Both the position numbers and the translations under genes were made by a program. The notes under the pieces were generated by a model that did no database searches, had not been told where the DNA came from, and worked only from the letters and a program-made list of their open reading frames with translations. From a virus: a stretch of DNA of 23,454 nt. Location of the stretch: positions 1 to 23,454 of IMG/VR virus record IMGVR_UViG_3300008450_000471, one strand, 5' to 3'. Below are positions 1-7,748 of the stretch, piece by piece; position 1 is the first letter of the stretch, and the number at the start of each line of letters is the position of its first letter.

Positions 1-3
1 ATT

Positions 4-30
4 AAAGCCTCAAATTGAGGCTTTTTTTTT
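4..30 (+). terminator. Rho-independent terminator of the upstream gene
   Basis: An 8-bp stem AAAGCCTC/GAGGCTTT (4-11 with 17-24) closes a 5-nt loop and runs into nine T residues (22-30). It must end a transcript entering from the left, because the first gene of the window starts just downstream at 52. Confidence 0.88.
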
Positions 31-31
31 C

Positions 32-41
32 ATATTTATAA
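32..41 (+). promoter_or_regulatory. Putative late promoter motif ATATTTATAA (copy 1)
   Basis: The 10-mer follows directly after a terminator and ends 10 nt before the ATG at 52. The same 10-mer occurs before the genes at 9492, 10438, 11486 and 14153. It contains TATTTATA, the reverse complement of the T4 late -10 box TATAAATA; whether it acts in this orientation is inferred from position only. Confidence 0.6.
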
Positions 42-51
42 CAAAAACTAA

Positions 52-1272
52 ATGGCAAATATTCCTATTTGGCCTGGCTCTTCATCGTTTGCACAGGTTT
101 CAGCTTCGTATTATAATACACCTTCAACAGGTAGTTCACCAACTCCTTTTGGTTTTTATGATAGCGATACTGATTTTAAAACGGATGCTAATAAAGTAGC
201 AAATTTTTGTGCTAGAAGATTAGGCTACCCTATTGAAAACGTTGAATTACAAGATTTAAACTTTTGGGCTGCTTTTGAAGAAGCAGTTACAGTATACGGA
301 AACGAATTATATGCTTATCAAGTTAGAGAAAATATGCTTAACTTGGAAGGATTACCTATTTCTACTCCTACTCTTAACAACACACAAATTACCCCAAATA
401 TGGGTAATATTATTCGTATTTCAGAACAATATGGTACAGAAGCAGGATCAGGTGGTAATGTAAACTGGTATAGTGGTTCCGTTATTTTAACGGGAAGTGT
501 GCAAGATTATGACTTAAACGAGTGGGCCGTACAAAATGGTATTAGCGCAAGTAACTTGGAAATTAAACGCGTATTTTATCAAGGTATACCCGCTTCCGCA
601 ACGTACTATTATGGTGGTGCTGCAGGGTTAGGAGCAGGATTAGGTGGATTTATGGGTGGCTTAGGTGGGGTTCCGGGTTTTGCAGGATATGGATACAACT
701 ATCTTGTAACTCCATTATCATACAATGTTAATGCTATTCAAGAAGTTGAATTAGGACAAGAAATTTTGCTTTCAGCTTATAGCTTTGATATACACAACAA
801 TAAACTTAGAGTATATCCTGTACCTATGCCCGGAGACACAGGAACACATTACTGGTTCCAATATGTTCTAAAAAATGAACGTTTATCAGATTCGTTAGCT
901 TCCGGAAGTGGAGCTTTAGGAGCAGGTCTTATAACAAATGTATCTAATGTTCCATTTGCAAATCCCATATACGCCCAAATAAATTCAATAGGACGTTCTT
1001 GGGTATTTGAATATACTTTAGCTATAACTAAAGAAATATTAGGATATGTAAGAAACAAATATACCCAAATACCAATACCAGGTGCTGAAGTTACATTAAA
1101 CGGAGATACTCTTGTAGCATCAGCCCAAACAACTAAGGATGCCTTAATAGAAAGATTACGAGCATATTTTGATGAAACTTCTAGAAAAAGTATGCTTGAA
1201 AGACGTAAAGATGAAGCTGATTTTTCAAAACAGGAACTAAATAACGTTCCAATGACAATTTATATAGGTTAA
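52..1272 (+). CDS. Neck / head-tail connector protein (gp13-position)
   Basis: This 406-residue protein opens the neck module and lies directly before gp14- and gp15-like genes, the place of T4 gene 13. The N-terminal region (about residues 40-105) has an acidic/hydrophobic helical pattern with LQDLNFWAAFEEAVTVYGNE, typical of small head-tail adaptor domains that stack on the portal. Residues about 186-215 are a Gly/Tyr/Leu-rich linker (YYYGGAAGLGAGLGGFMGG), and the rest looks mixed alpha/beta. The ATG at 52 is chosen because it is the first in frame after the terminator and promoter motif; the leader AAAACTAA has no Shine-Dalgarno sequence. Two bases separate it from the next gene, so the three neck genes are probably one transcript. 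The role as neck protein is mostly from gene order; equivalence to gp13 itself is uncertain because length and sequence differ. Confidence 0.6.
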   Translation: MANIPIWPGSSSFAQVSASYYNTPSTGSSPTPFGFYDSDTDFKTDANKVANFCARRLGYPIENVELQDLNFWAAFEEAVTVYGNELYAYQVRENMLNLEGLPISTPTLNNTQITPNMGNIIRISEQYGTEAGSGGNVNWYSGSVILTGSVQDYDLNEWAVQNGISASNLEIKRVFYQGIPASATYYYGGAAGLGAGLGGFMGGLGGVPGFAGYGYNYLVTPLSYNVNAIQEVELGQEILLSAYSFDIHNNKLRVYPVPMPGDTGTHYWFQYVLKNERLSDSLASGSGALGAGLITNVSNVPFANPIYAQINSIGRSWVFEYTLAITKEILGYVRNKYTQIPIPGAEVTLNGDTLVASAQTTKDALIERLRAYFDETSRKSMLERRKDEADFSKQELNNVPMTIYIG

Positions 1273-1274
1273 TT

Positions 1275-1826
1275 ATGGCTCTTTTTGGACAGGCACGCGA
1301 CATTTCAATGTTTAGATATGTTAACCGCGAGTTAATGGGTAATATTATATCTCAACAGTGTGCCTTTTACAAATTAAGATTAAATCAAACTAATTTTAAT
1401 ATGTACGGAGAAGCTGCCGAACAGAAATATTACGATGGTCCTATCTTGTTATACTGTTTAATAGACCTACCTGATCAAACCCAACCCACAGACGATATGG
1501 GTGTAACTTTTGATTGGCAACCTGAATTTAGATTTTTAAGAGACGATTTATTAAATAAACTTAATGATTTTAACCAAGACTCAATATATGGTGCTAATTT
1601 AGTACCACAAATTGGTGATATTATCTTATATGAAACCGCATATTATGAGGTACACGCAACTAATGCCGCACAATATTTTGTAGGTAAAGACCCGGATTAC
1701 CCAAACAGCCCACAACCCGCAGGATTCAATCCAGGCTTAGGGGAATTTGGTTATAATGTATCTATAATTTGTAAAACCCACTATGTTCCTGCTGATAAAG
1801 TTGGTATAACCTTTGAACGAATGTAA
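1275..1826 (+). CDS. Neck protein, gp14-like
   Basis: The protein has 183 residues against about 256 in T4 gp14. The segment around residues 110-135 (PQIGDIILYETAYYEVH) resembles the conserved part of gp14, where a 'GD(L/I)IYF...LFEI' strand pair is found, followed by a Tyr/Phe-rich stretch ending in a VGKDP turn. In the T4 family gp14 closes the filled head together with gp13 and creates the docking surface for the tail. Two-base gaps to both neighbours and the leader GTTAATT with no Shine-Dalgarno sequence suggest coupled translation within the neck operon. The C-terminus IICKTHYVPADKVGITFERM is short, so the extra C-terminal region of T4 gp14 is missing here. The family assignment rests on weak motif similarity plus order 13-14-15. 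Confidence 0.66.
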   Translation: MALFGQARDISMFRYVNRELMGNIISQQCAFYKLRLNQTNFNMYGEAAEQKYYDGPILLYCLIDLPDQTQPTDDMGVTFDWQPEFRFLRDDLLNKLNDFNQDSIYGANLVPQIGDIILYETAYYEVHATNAAQYFVGKDPDYPNSPQPAGFNPGLGEFGYNVSIICKTHYVPADKVGITFERM

Positions 1827-1828
1827 TT

Positions 1829-2917
1829 ATGGCAGAAAGTAGAAACCCATCTCCAAGAAAACCTACCCCCAAAACTCAAGTTGAACTTAGTAATCAACTA
1901 TCAGGGGCAAGTAATTCTCTATTAGGAGATCCAAATTTAGCTAATCCTAATTTTAACGGGCCTAATCGTTCATTGCAGAATAGTTGGGAAGGAGATACTG
2001 TAAAACCATTTACAGTTACTATCCAAGATATAGACGAGGCTATTATGTATTATTTCCAAAATGTTATTAAACCTTTTGTAATACAAAATGGTACGCGTAT
2101 TGAAGTACCTATAATATATGGTGCCCCTGAACGTTGGAAATCAGTTCAACGCGATGGGTATTATAAAGATAAAAACGGAGCTATAATGGCACCCCTTATT
2201 ATGTTCAAAAGAGATACTATTGAACGTAATAGAAGTTTGGGAAATAAATTAGATGCTAATTATCCTAATTTATATGGGGTAATGAAGAAAAAATACGATA
2301 CTAGAAATTTTTATTCAAATTTTAATGTATTAACCAATAGAGTTCCTGAAGAACAATTCTACGCAGTTACAATCCCCGACTACATTAACTTAACATACAG
2401 TTGTGTAGTTTATACTTATTATGTTGAGCAACTAAACAAAATAGTTGAAGCTATTAACTATGCTTCAGACACATATTGGGGGGATCCTCAACGCTATAAA
2501 TTTAAAGCTTCAATTGATTCGTTTAATACAGTAACAGAATTACCTACTGGAGCCGAAAGAATAGTAAAAAGTACATTTAATATTAAAATGTATGGGTATG
2601 TAATACCTAATACATTGCAAAATAATATTTCTTCTTTACAAAAATATAGAAATAAAGCCAAAATAATATTCGCTTTAGAAACCTCAGACAATCCTTTAGT
2701 ATTTGATCCTAATATACCCGTACTAGATGACAGTGCCGGAAGACCAAATGCTCAAAACGCAAGAAGTTTAGCAGCAGATAGATACAATGTTAAACAAGCA
2801 GAATTATTTAAAAGCCCATCTAATCCCGAATCTGAAACATTACTAAACGAAATATCAGAATTAAGATTACAACTAATCAAAGCAAATGAAATAATTCAAT
2901 CTTTACAAAATCCTTAA
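1829..2917 (+). CDS. Tail terminator / sheath-stabilising protein, gp15-like
   Basis: This 362-residue protein matches the layout of T4 gp15 (about 272 residues), the hexameric ring that caps the finished tail and binds the neck. A disordered Pro/Asn/Ser-rich N-terminus (1-55) precedes the core. In the core, residues about 65-105 (a helix with DEAIMYYFQNVIKPF followed by IEVPIIYGAPERW) correspond to the gp15 segment 'KFIRVPITYASKEHF'. Later segments, YAVTIPDYINLTYSCVVYTY (near residue 180) and FNIKMYGYVIP (near 250), fit the ring fold with its polarised beta strands. The C-terminal 60 residues look helical and coiled-coil-like, ending near LRLQLIKANEIIQSLQ. It starts 2 nt after the gp14-like gene and ends the neck transcription block before a 62-nt AT-only gap. 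Confidence 0.75.
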   Translation: MAESRNPSPRKPTPKTQVELSNQLSGASNSLLGDPNLANPNFNGPNRSLQNSWEGDTVKPFTVTIQDIDEAIMYYFQNVIKPFVIQNGTRIEVPIIYGAPERWKSVQRDGYYKDKNGAIMAPLIMFKRDTIERNRSLGNKLDANYPNLYGVMKKKYDTRNFYSNFNVLTNRVPEEQFYAVTIPDYINLTYSCVVYTYYVEQLNKIVEAINYASDTYWGDPQRYKFKASIDSFNTVTELPTGAERIVKSTFNIKMYGYVIPNTLQNNISSLQKYRNKAKIIFALETSDNPLVFDPNIPVLDDSAGRPNAQNARSLAADRYNVKQAELFKSPSNPESETLLNEISELRLQLIKANEIIQSLQNP

Positions 2918-2979
2918 AATTTAATAAAATAATTTGGAAATTTAAATTAAATTTTGTATATTATAAAAAACAAAAATTT

Positions 2980-3228
2980 ATGGAAAAACTAACACAACAA
3001 GAACTTGAAAAACTTCAAGAATTACAACAAAGAGGTCAAATTCTAATCAATGAATTAGGTCAAATTGAAATCGCTAAATTTGCACTACAAAGCCGAAGAG
3101 AAAATGCAGAACAACTTTTAACTCAATTACAAAACGACGAACAAGTTTATACTAGAGAGTTAACTGATAAATACGGAAAAGTTTCTGTAGACCCACAAAC
3201 CGGAGAAATTTCTAGAATAGAAAATTAA
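2980..3228 (+). CDS. Small coiled-coil protein, unknown role
   Basis: An 82-residue, highly charged protein. Residues 1-35 and 38-65 form two amphipathic helices rich in Gln/Glu/Leu, joined by LGQIEIAKFAL, like a prefoldin-type helical hairpin. The tail KYGKVSVDPQTGEIS looks like a short beta hairpin. I recognise no enzymatic motif. Similar short hairpin proteins are common in T4-like environmental phages and are sometimes guessed to be assembly chaperones; nothing here proves it. It is preceded by an AT-only stretch containing TTTTGTATATTATAA, a possible weak promoter, and followed after 16 nt by the modification cassette, with which it could be cotranscribed. The start ATG is the first in frame and the leader has no Shine-Dalgarno sequence. 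Confidence 0.7.
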   Translation: MEKLTQQELEKLQELQQRGQILINELGQIEIAKFALQSRRENAEQLLTQLQNDEQVYTRELTDKYGKVSVDPQTGEISRIEN

Positions 3229-3244
3229 AATATTTTAAAAAGTT

Positions 3245-4234
3245 ATGATTGATAATTTTGTTAAAATAGTTTTAGAAAACGGGGGGGCTATAACTCCTCT
3301 ACTTATACCTTCGGAAAATACAAACGGGACAGGTTTATGTAACCCCTCAATTTATATTGACATTGACCCACTTTGTTCATGCAATGATAAAATTCTAGTT
3401 AATTTACGTCACATCCAATATACTCTATACCACTCAGAGCTAAACAGATTTGAGCATCAATATGGTCCCTTAGTATATTTACACCCAGAAAATGATTTAA
3501 CTCTTGCAACAACTAATTATCTTTGTGAATTAGATCCTACAACTTTAGAAATCCAATCATATACTAAAGTAGATACCTCTAAATTAGATATCCCCCCAGT
3601 ATGGGAATTTATAGGACTAGAAGATGCCCGATTAGTTAAATGGGACGGAAAACTTTATATGTGTGGGGTCAGAAGAGATACAAAACCTAATGGTGAAGGT
3701 AGAATGGAACTATCCGAGATAGTAGATGGTAAAGAAATATCTAGATTTAGAATTGAACCTCCTATAGATCCAAATTCATATTGTGAAAAAAATTGGATGC
3801 CTATCTTGGATATGCCCTACCATTTTGTGAAATGGACAAACCCAACTGAAGTAGTAAAAGTTTATCCTGAAGAAGGACGTTCTGAGCAAGTACATTTAGG
3901 TCAACATTGCAGTATACCTGCCGATTTAAGAGGAGGATCTCAAGTTATCCCATTTGGGGAAGGATATTTAACTCTTAATCATGAAACATATTTATATAAT
4001 TCTGAACAAGGGCGTAAAGATGGTACTTATAAACACCGATTTACATACTGGGATAAAAATTGGAATATTCTTAAATTTTCTGATAATTTTTCTTTTTTAG
4101 ATGCTAAGATAGAATTTGCATGTGGGTTAGCAAAATACAAAGAAAATTACTTAATTACATTTGGATTTCAAGATAATGCATCATATCTTCTCAAAATACC
4201 TGCTAAATTTTTAGAAAACTTTATTTATGGATAA
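3245..4234 (+). CDS. GH130-like beta-propeller protein (glycosidase/phosphorylase fold)
   Basis: The 329 residues show the repeated beta-strand pattern of a five-bladed propeller. Motifs seen: GLEDARLVKWDGKLYMCG (from G124), EKNWMPI (E181-), RGGSQVIPFGEGYLTLNHE near residue 220, YKHRFTYWD, and IEFACGLA (289-296). The 'G.EDAR', 'NW.P' and 'E.ACGL' signatures are those of the GH130/GH43-type superfamily, whose bacterial members phosphorolyse or hydrolyse beta-mannosides. It opens a three-gene cassette with a glycosyltransferase, so a sugar substrate is likely. Whether it is catalytic or only sugar-binding cannot be told: Asp/Glu residues are present at E126/D127 and E290, but I cannot align them to the catalytic residue. 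It overlaps the next gene by 8 nt, which suggests translational coupling. It is not a recognised structural protein of T4. Confidence 0.7.
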   Translation: MIDNFVKIVLENGGAITPLLIPSENTNGTGLCNPSIYIDIDPLCSCNDKILVNLRHIQYTLYHSELNRFEHQYGPLVYLHPENDLTLATTNYLCELDPTTLEIQSYTKVDTSKLDIPPVWEFIGLEDARLVKWDGKLYMCGVRRDTKPNGEGRMELSEIVDGKEISRFRIEPPIDPNSYCEKNWMPILDMPYHFVKWTNPTEVVKVYPEEGRSEQVHLGQHCSIPADLRGGSQVIPFGEGYLTLNHETYLYNSEQGRKDGTYKHRFTYWDKNWNILKFSDNFSFLDAKIEFACGLAKYKENYLITFGFQDNASYLLKIPAKFLENFIYG

Positions 4235-5345
4235 ACAGTTAATTAATTATATAAGCGATACAACTAATCCTGAATTTAATTATGAATTAGGGTTAGCATA
4301 CAAAAATTTAGGTCATACCTCTTCTGCCATATCGTATTTACTTAGAGCAGCTGAAAGATCTGAAGATTTAAATTTATCTTATGAATGTTTACTTCTTATA
4401 GCTGATTGTTTTATTCAACAGAAAAATAGGGATTTTACAGTAAAAGGGCTATATTTACACGCTATTACAGTTTTACCTAAAAGACCCGAAGCCTATTACT
4501 TATTAAGTAAATTATATGAATCAAGAAATGAATATGCTGAATGTTACACAATATCTGAAATAGGTTTAAATATCTCCGATTTTAATTTACCACCCCTTAG
4601 AACTTATTTTGGACACAATGGGAAATGTGGTTTGATGTTTCAAAAAGCATTTATTTCGTGGTGGTGGGGAAAAGGTACTGAAAGTAGAAAATTATTTAAA
4701 GAATTAGCTTTTAAGTATTGGGATGAATTAGATGAAAATTTAAAAAGTTCTGTTGAAAAAGAATGTAAAATTTTTTTAGATAGAACTTTTTTTGAACTAG
4801 AATACCAAAAAGTATGTAATACTTTTTCTAATATTAGTGAAAATCTTCCAATTCTTTTTGAACTCGCAAAAGAATGTAATCATGTTACTGAAATGGGGGT
4901 TAGAGCCGGTGCAAGTACTAGGGCATTTTTAAATACTGATGTTATTTTAAGGTCGTATGATCTTTATATTGATGATGAAGTAAATAACCTTTTTAATAAA
5001 GCAAAACAATTTGGGAAAGATGTAAATTATATTAAGGCAAACGTTTTAGATATTAAAATAGAAGAAACTGATCTTTTATTTATTGACACTTGGCATTGTT
5101 ATAACCAACTCAAAGAAGAACTTAAATTACACTCCCCAAAAGTTAGAAAATATATAGCATTCCACGATACTCATACTTATGGAACCAATGGTGAATCCTA
5201 TTCAGTCACTATAGAAAATGGATATAATGAAAACCCAATAGGACTTCTCCCGGCAATTATAGAATTCTTAATAGAACACCCAGAATGGAAATTTAAAATT
5301 CATAAAACAAATAATAATGGTTTAACTGTAATTGAAAGGATATGA
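4227..5345 (+). CDS. TPR repeat protein with class I methyltransferase-like C-terminal domain
   Basis: Residues about 8-125 contain tandem helix pairs with the TPR pattern (FNYELGLAYKNLGHTSSAIS; PEAYYLLSKLYESRNEYAEC), a protein-interaction scaffold. Residues about 205-372 form a Rossmann-like domain of the CmcI/Methyltransf_24 type: glycine motif VTEMGVRAGAST (220-231), strand DLLFIDTWHCYNQLKEEL (282-299; D287, H290) and IAFHDTHTYG (311-320; H313, D314). Family members use S-adenosylmethionine and often a divalent metal held by Asp/His. TPR plus methyltransferase plus a neighbouring glycosyltransferase is a common layout in glycan modification loci. It starts inside the end of the GH130-like gene (8-nt overlap) and its stop overlaps the next start (ATGA at 5342-5345), so all three cassette genes are probably translated together. 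Substrate unknown. Confidence 0.75.
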   Translation: MDKQLINYISDTTNPEFNYELGLAYKNLGHTSSAISYLLRAAERSEDLNLSYECLLLIADCFIQQKNRDFTVKGLYLHAITVLPKRPEAYYLLSKLYESRNEYAECYTISEIGLNISDFNLPPLRTYFGHNGKCGLMFQKAFISWWWGKGTESRKLFKELAFKYWDELDENLKSSVEKECKIFLDRTFFELEYQKVCNTFSNISENLPILFELAKECNHVTEMGVRAGASTRAFLNTDVILRSYDLYIDDEVNNLFNKAKQFGKDVNYIKANVLDIKIEETDLLFIDTWHCYNQLKEELKLHSPKVRKYIAFHDTHTYGTNGESYSVTIENGYNENPIGLLPAIIEFLIEHPEWKFKIHKTNNNGLTVIERI

Positions 5346-7699
5346 AAAAGATAGTAGATTTTTTTCCTTATTTTGACCCTACAGGAAAGGAAATTCTTGA
5401 ATTAAGAATTAATATGTTAAAAGATTATGTTGATGAATTTATAATCTGTGAGTCTAATAAAACCCAAAGTGGCATTCCTATTGAATACAATCTAAGAAAG
5501 AGAATTAAAGAATTAAATTTACCCGAAGAAAAAATAAAGATTATAGATTTAAATATACCTGAAGATTCTGATTTAATAATTGAAGAAATTGATATACATA
5601 ATTGTACAGAAGATTGGGATATTGAATCTAGTTTAAATAAAAATAATTTAAATTCATTGCGGGGAAGAGTAAGAGAAAGAATGCAAAAAGACTCTCTTTT
5701 ACTTGTTTTAGACGATTACGATGATGACACAGTATTTATCCACAGTGACTCAGATGAAATTATAAAACCTGAAGCTATTGAATGGGTTTCTTCTATGTGT
5801 AGGCAAAATCAAGAGACTATTATAAAAATTCCATTAGTACATCTTGAAGGAAGAGCAGATCTTAGAGTCTATTTTGAAAATGAAAATATTCCTAGGCTTT
5901 GGGCCGGGGGCATGTTTTTTGCTACAAAATCACAACTAAAAATATCAACACCCGCCCAAATTAGATCTTGTGTTTTTAATAAATTTTCTATAAATCATTT
6001 AACACAAGATGGAAATATAATACACGATTTGGGTTGGCATTTTAGTTGGATGGGAAATGGGAAAAAAAGAATAGAAAAATCTAAATCTTTTTGTCATTAT
6101 GATGATATATCTAAATCTTTAATTGGTAATAAACATAATTCCGAAGAATTCCAAAATAGACTACTAGAAAACACCCCAGAAGAAGGAAAAATACCCCCTT
6201 CGGGAATTAAAAATACTATTTTAAAAAAATACCCAATAGAAAATCTTCCAAAAGAAATATTTGAACTGCCCAGAGTTAAAAATTTTTTACTTCCTAATTT
6301 AACTGAATTTGATTGGGGCTCTTTTAATAATGAAGAGAATAAACCTCACAGGGATTATGTCAAAAATGAAATTGAACATGGAGTTTATACAAAATTTTTT
6401 GACGTTGAACCAAATGATATTGTATTTGATATAGGGGCAAGTGTAGGCCCATTTACTAATTTTATTATAAATAAATTTCCTAAAGAAGTTCATTGCTTTG
6501 AACCCAGTAAAGATTTGTTTGAAACATTAAGTAAAAATTTTAAAAATTATAGTAATATTTTTTTAAATTGTTATGCTATTTCAAATTATGATATGGACAA
6601 TGTAATTATAGATTCTGTATATGATCTTGATAATTCACAAAATCCTAATATAGTAAATGCAATCACTTTTAAGAGTTATATTGAAAATAATAATATTAAA
6701 AAAATTGATTTTTTAAAAACCGATTGTGAAGGGGGAGAATGGTCTATTTTTACTCTAGAAAATTATAATTGGATTCGTAAGAATGTTCGCAAAATTACTG
6801 GGGAATTTCATCTTCATACTTTAGAAATGAAAGAAAGTTTTATAACTTTTAGGAATTTATATTTAAAAGATGCAAAAGATTTAATTGCATTTTCATCTAA
6901 TGAATTAGCCCATGTCGAAGAAATTAATTTATGGGATGATAATTTTATAAAAAACCATTTAGACTATTGTAATATCTCATTCAGGTATGATAACTCATAC
7001 CGGATATCTAAGAAATTCAATACACTAGACACATACTACACAGATCCAACCCCAGACTCAGATTGGGGTGTTATAGAAACTAATAAATTTAGTTTAAAAG
7101 AAAACCAACGCAAATCTTTTTTTGTAGTTGATAACTTTTACGATGACCCATATGCTGTAAGAGAATTTGCTCTTCAACAAACTTATTTTCCAGGTGAGGG
7201 TGCTGTAGGTTCAAGAACCCGCAAACAATTTCTTTTTGAAGGTATAAAAGAAAGATTTGAAGAAATTATGGGTGTAAAAATAGCAGAACATACTGGTAAC
7301 GGGCAAGGATGGAAAGATGGAGGGATAAATGGTCGTTTTCAAACTTGTACAGCTGGTACCCCTTTAGTATATCATTGTGATTCTCAACAATGGGCAGGTA
7401 TGATATACCTTACACCTGACGCCCCCCCTCAATGTGGGACTAGTTTTTTTAGACACAAAGAAACTAAAATAAAACATAATTCTGAAATAAATTGGGAAAT
7501 TGGAGAAGGTAATAAAGTATTTAATCAACATACTTTTTTAGACGGAACACCCTATGAATTAGTAGATAAAATAGGCAATGTATTTAATAGATTAGTTATA
7601 TTTAATGGAGGGCTAATCCACTCAGCATCTGAATATTTTGGGTGGGATATTCCATCTTCTCGGTTATTCCATATGTTCTTTTTTGATGAAGAAACATAA
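5342..7699 (+). CDS. Three-domain fusion: GT17-like glycosyltransferase, FkbM methyltransferase, 2OG-Fe(II) oxygenase
   Basis: Three enzymatic modules in 785 residues. Residues 1-280: GT17-like transferase (the family of beta-1,4-GlcNAc transferase III), with DFFPYFDPTGKEILELRI at the start, the nucleotide/metal-binding HSDSDE (134-139) and GWHFSWMG (231-238). Residues about 335-510: FkbM-type SAM methyltransferase with FDIGASVG (362-369), the acidic HCFEPS strand and TDCEGGEW (460-467). Residues about 585-785: 2-oxoglutarate/Fe(II) oxygenase resembling the DUF6445 group, with H678-C-D680 as the HxD motif, distal H760 and R774 for 2OG binding, plus YLTPDAPPQCGTSFF. All key metal and cofactor residues appear intact. 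Typical single-domain proteins of these families have 200-300 residues, so this is a real fusion with no frameshift. The ATGA overlap with the previous gene and GAAAGGAT before the ATG suggest coupled translation. Domain functions are well supported; the acceptor and the joint reaction are unknown. Confidence 0.82.
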   Translation: MKKIVDFFPYFDPTGKEILELRINMLKDYVDEFIICESNKTQSGIPIEYNLRKRIKELNLPEEKIKIIDLNIPEDSDLIIEEIDIHNCTEDWDIESSLNKNNLNSLRGRVRERMQKDSLLLVLDDYDDDTVFIHSDSDEIIKPEAIEWVSSMCRQNQETIIKIPLVHLEGRADLRVYFENENIPRLWAGGMFFATKSQLKISTPAQIRSCVFNKFSINHLTQDGNIIHDLGWHFSWMGNGKKRIEKSKSFCHYDDISKSLIGNKHNSEEFQNRLLENTPEEGKIPPSGIKNTILKKYPIENLPKEIFELPRVKNFLLPNLTEFDWGSFNNEENKPHRDYVKNEIEHGVYTKFFDVEPNDIVFDIGASVGPFTNFIINKFPKEVHCFEPSKDLFETLSKNFKNYSNIFLNCYAISNYDMDNVIIDSVYDLDNSQNPNIVNAITFKSYIENNNIKKIDFLKTDCEGGEWSIFTLENYNWIRKNVRKITGEFHLHTLEMKESFITFRNLYLKDAKDLIAFSSNELAHVEEINLWDDNFIKNHLDYCNISFRYDNSYRISKKFNTLDTYYTDPTPDSDWGVIETNKFSLKENQRKSFFVVDNFYDDPYAVREFALQQTYFPGEGAVGSRTRKQFLFEGIKERFEEIMGVKIAEHTGNGQGWKDGGINGRFQTCTAGTPLVYHCDSQQWAGMIYLTPDAPPQCGTSFFRHKETKIKHNSEINWEIGEGNKVFNQHTFLDGTPYELVDKIGNVFNRLVIFNGGLIHSASEYFGWDIPSSRLFHMFFFDEET

Positions 7700-7717
7700 T
7701 TTTTAGAATTTTCTGTC

Positions 7718-7727
7718 ATATGTATTA
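7718..7727 (+). promoter_or_regulatory. Degenerate copy of the late promoter motif before the sheath gene
   Basis: CATATGTATTATCAAC (7717-7732) resembles AATATTTATAATCAAC found at 10400-10415, with mismatches inside the core. It lies 21 nt before the sheath ATG at 7749 and after the end of the modification cassette, where an independent late promoter would be expected. No terminator is visible between 7700 and 7748. Confidence 0.35.
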
Positions 7728-7748
7728 TCAACAAAACCCGATAAAAAC

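Noticed and set aside
275-463. Plus-strand 62-residue frame inside the first neck gene
   Set aside because: Out of frame within a coding gene, with no initiation context or domain.
849-1058. Minus-strand 69-residue frame within the first neck gene
   Set aside because: Shadow of a well-supported gene; no leader, promoter or recognisable product. The same holds for the minus frames at 2494-2691, 6299-6493, 7552-7803, 7979-8248, 12463-12837, 16838-17110, 18479-18790 and 20044-20232.
2918-2979. Bacteroidota-type promoter before the coiled-coil gene
   Set aside because: TTTGG and TAAATTTTG-like elements exist but the match to TTG/TAnnTTTG is imperfect in DNA made almost wholly of A and T, so it cannot be told from chance.
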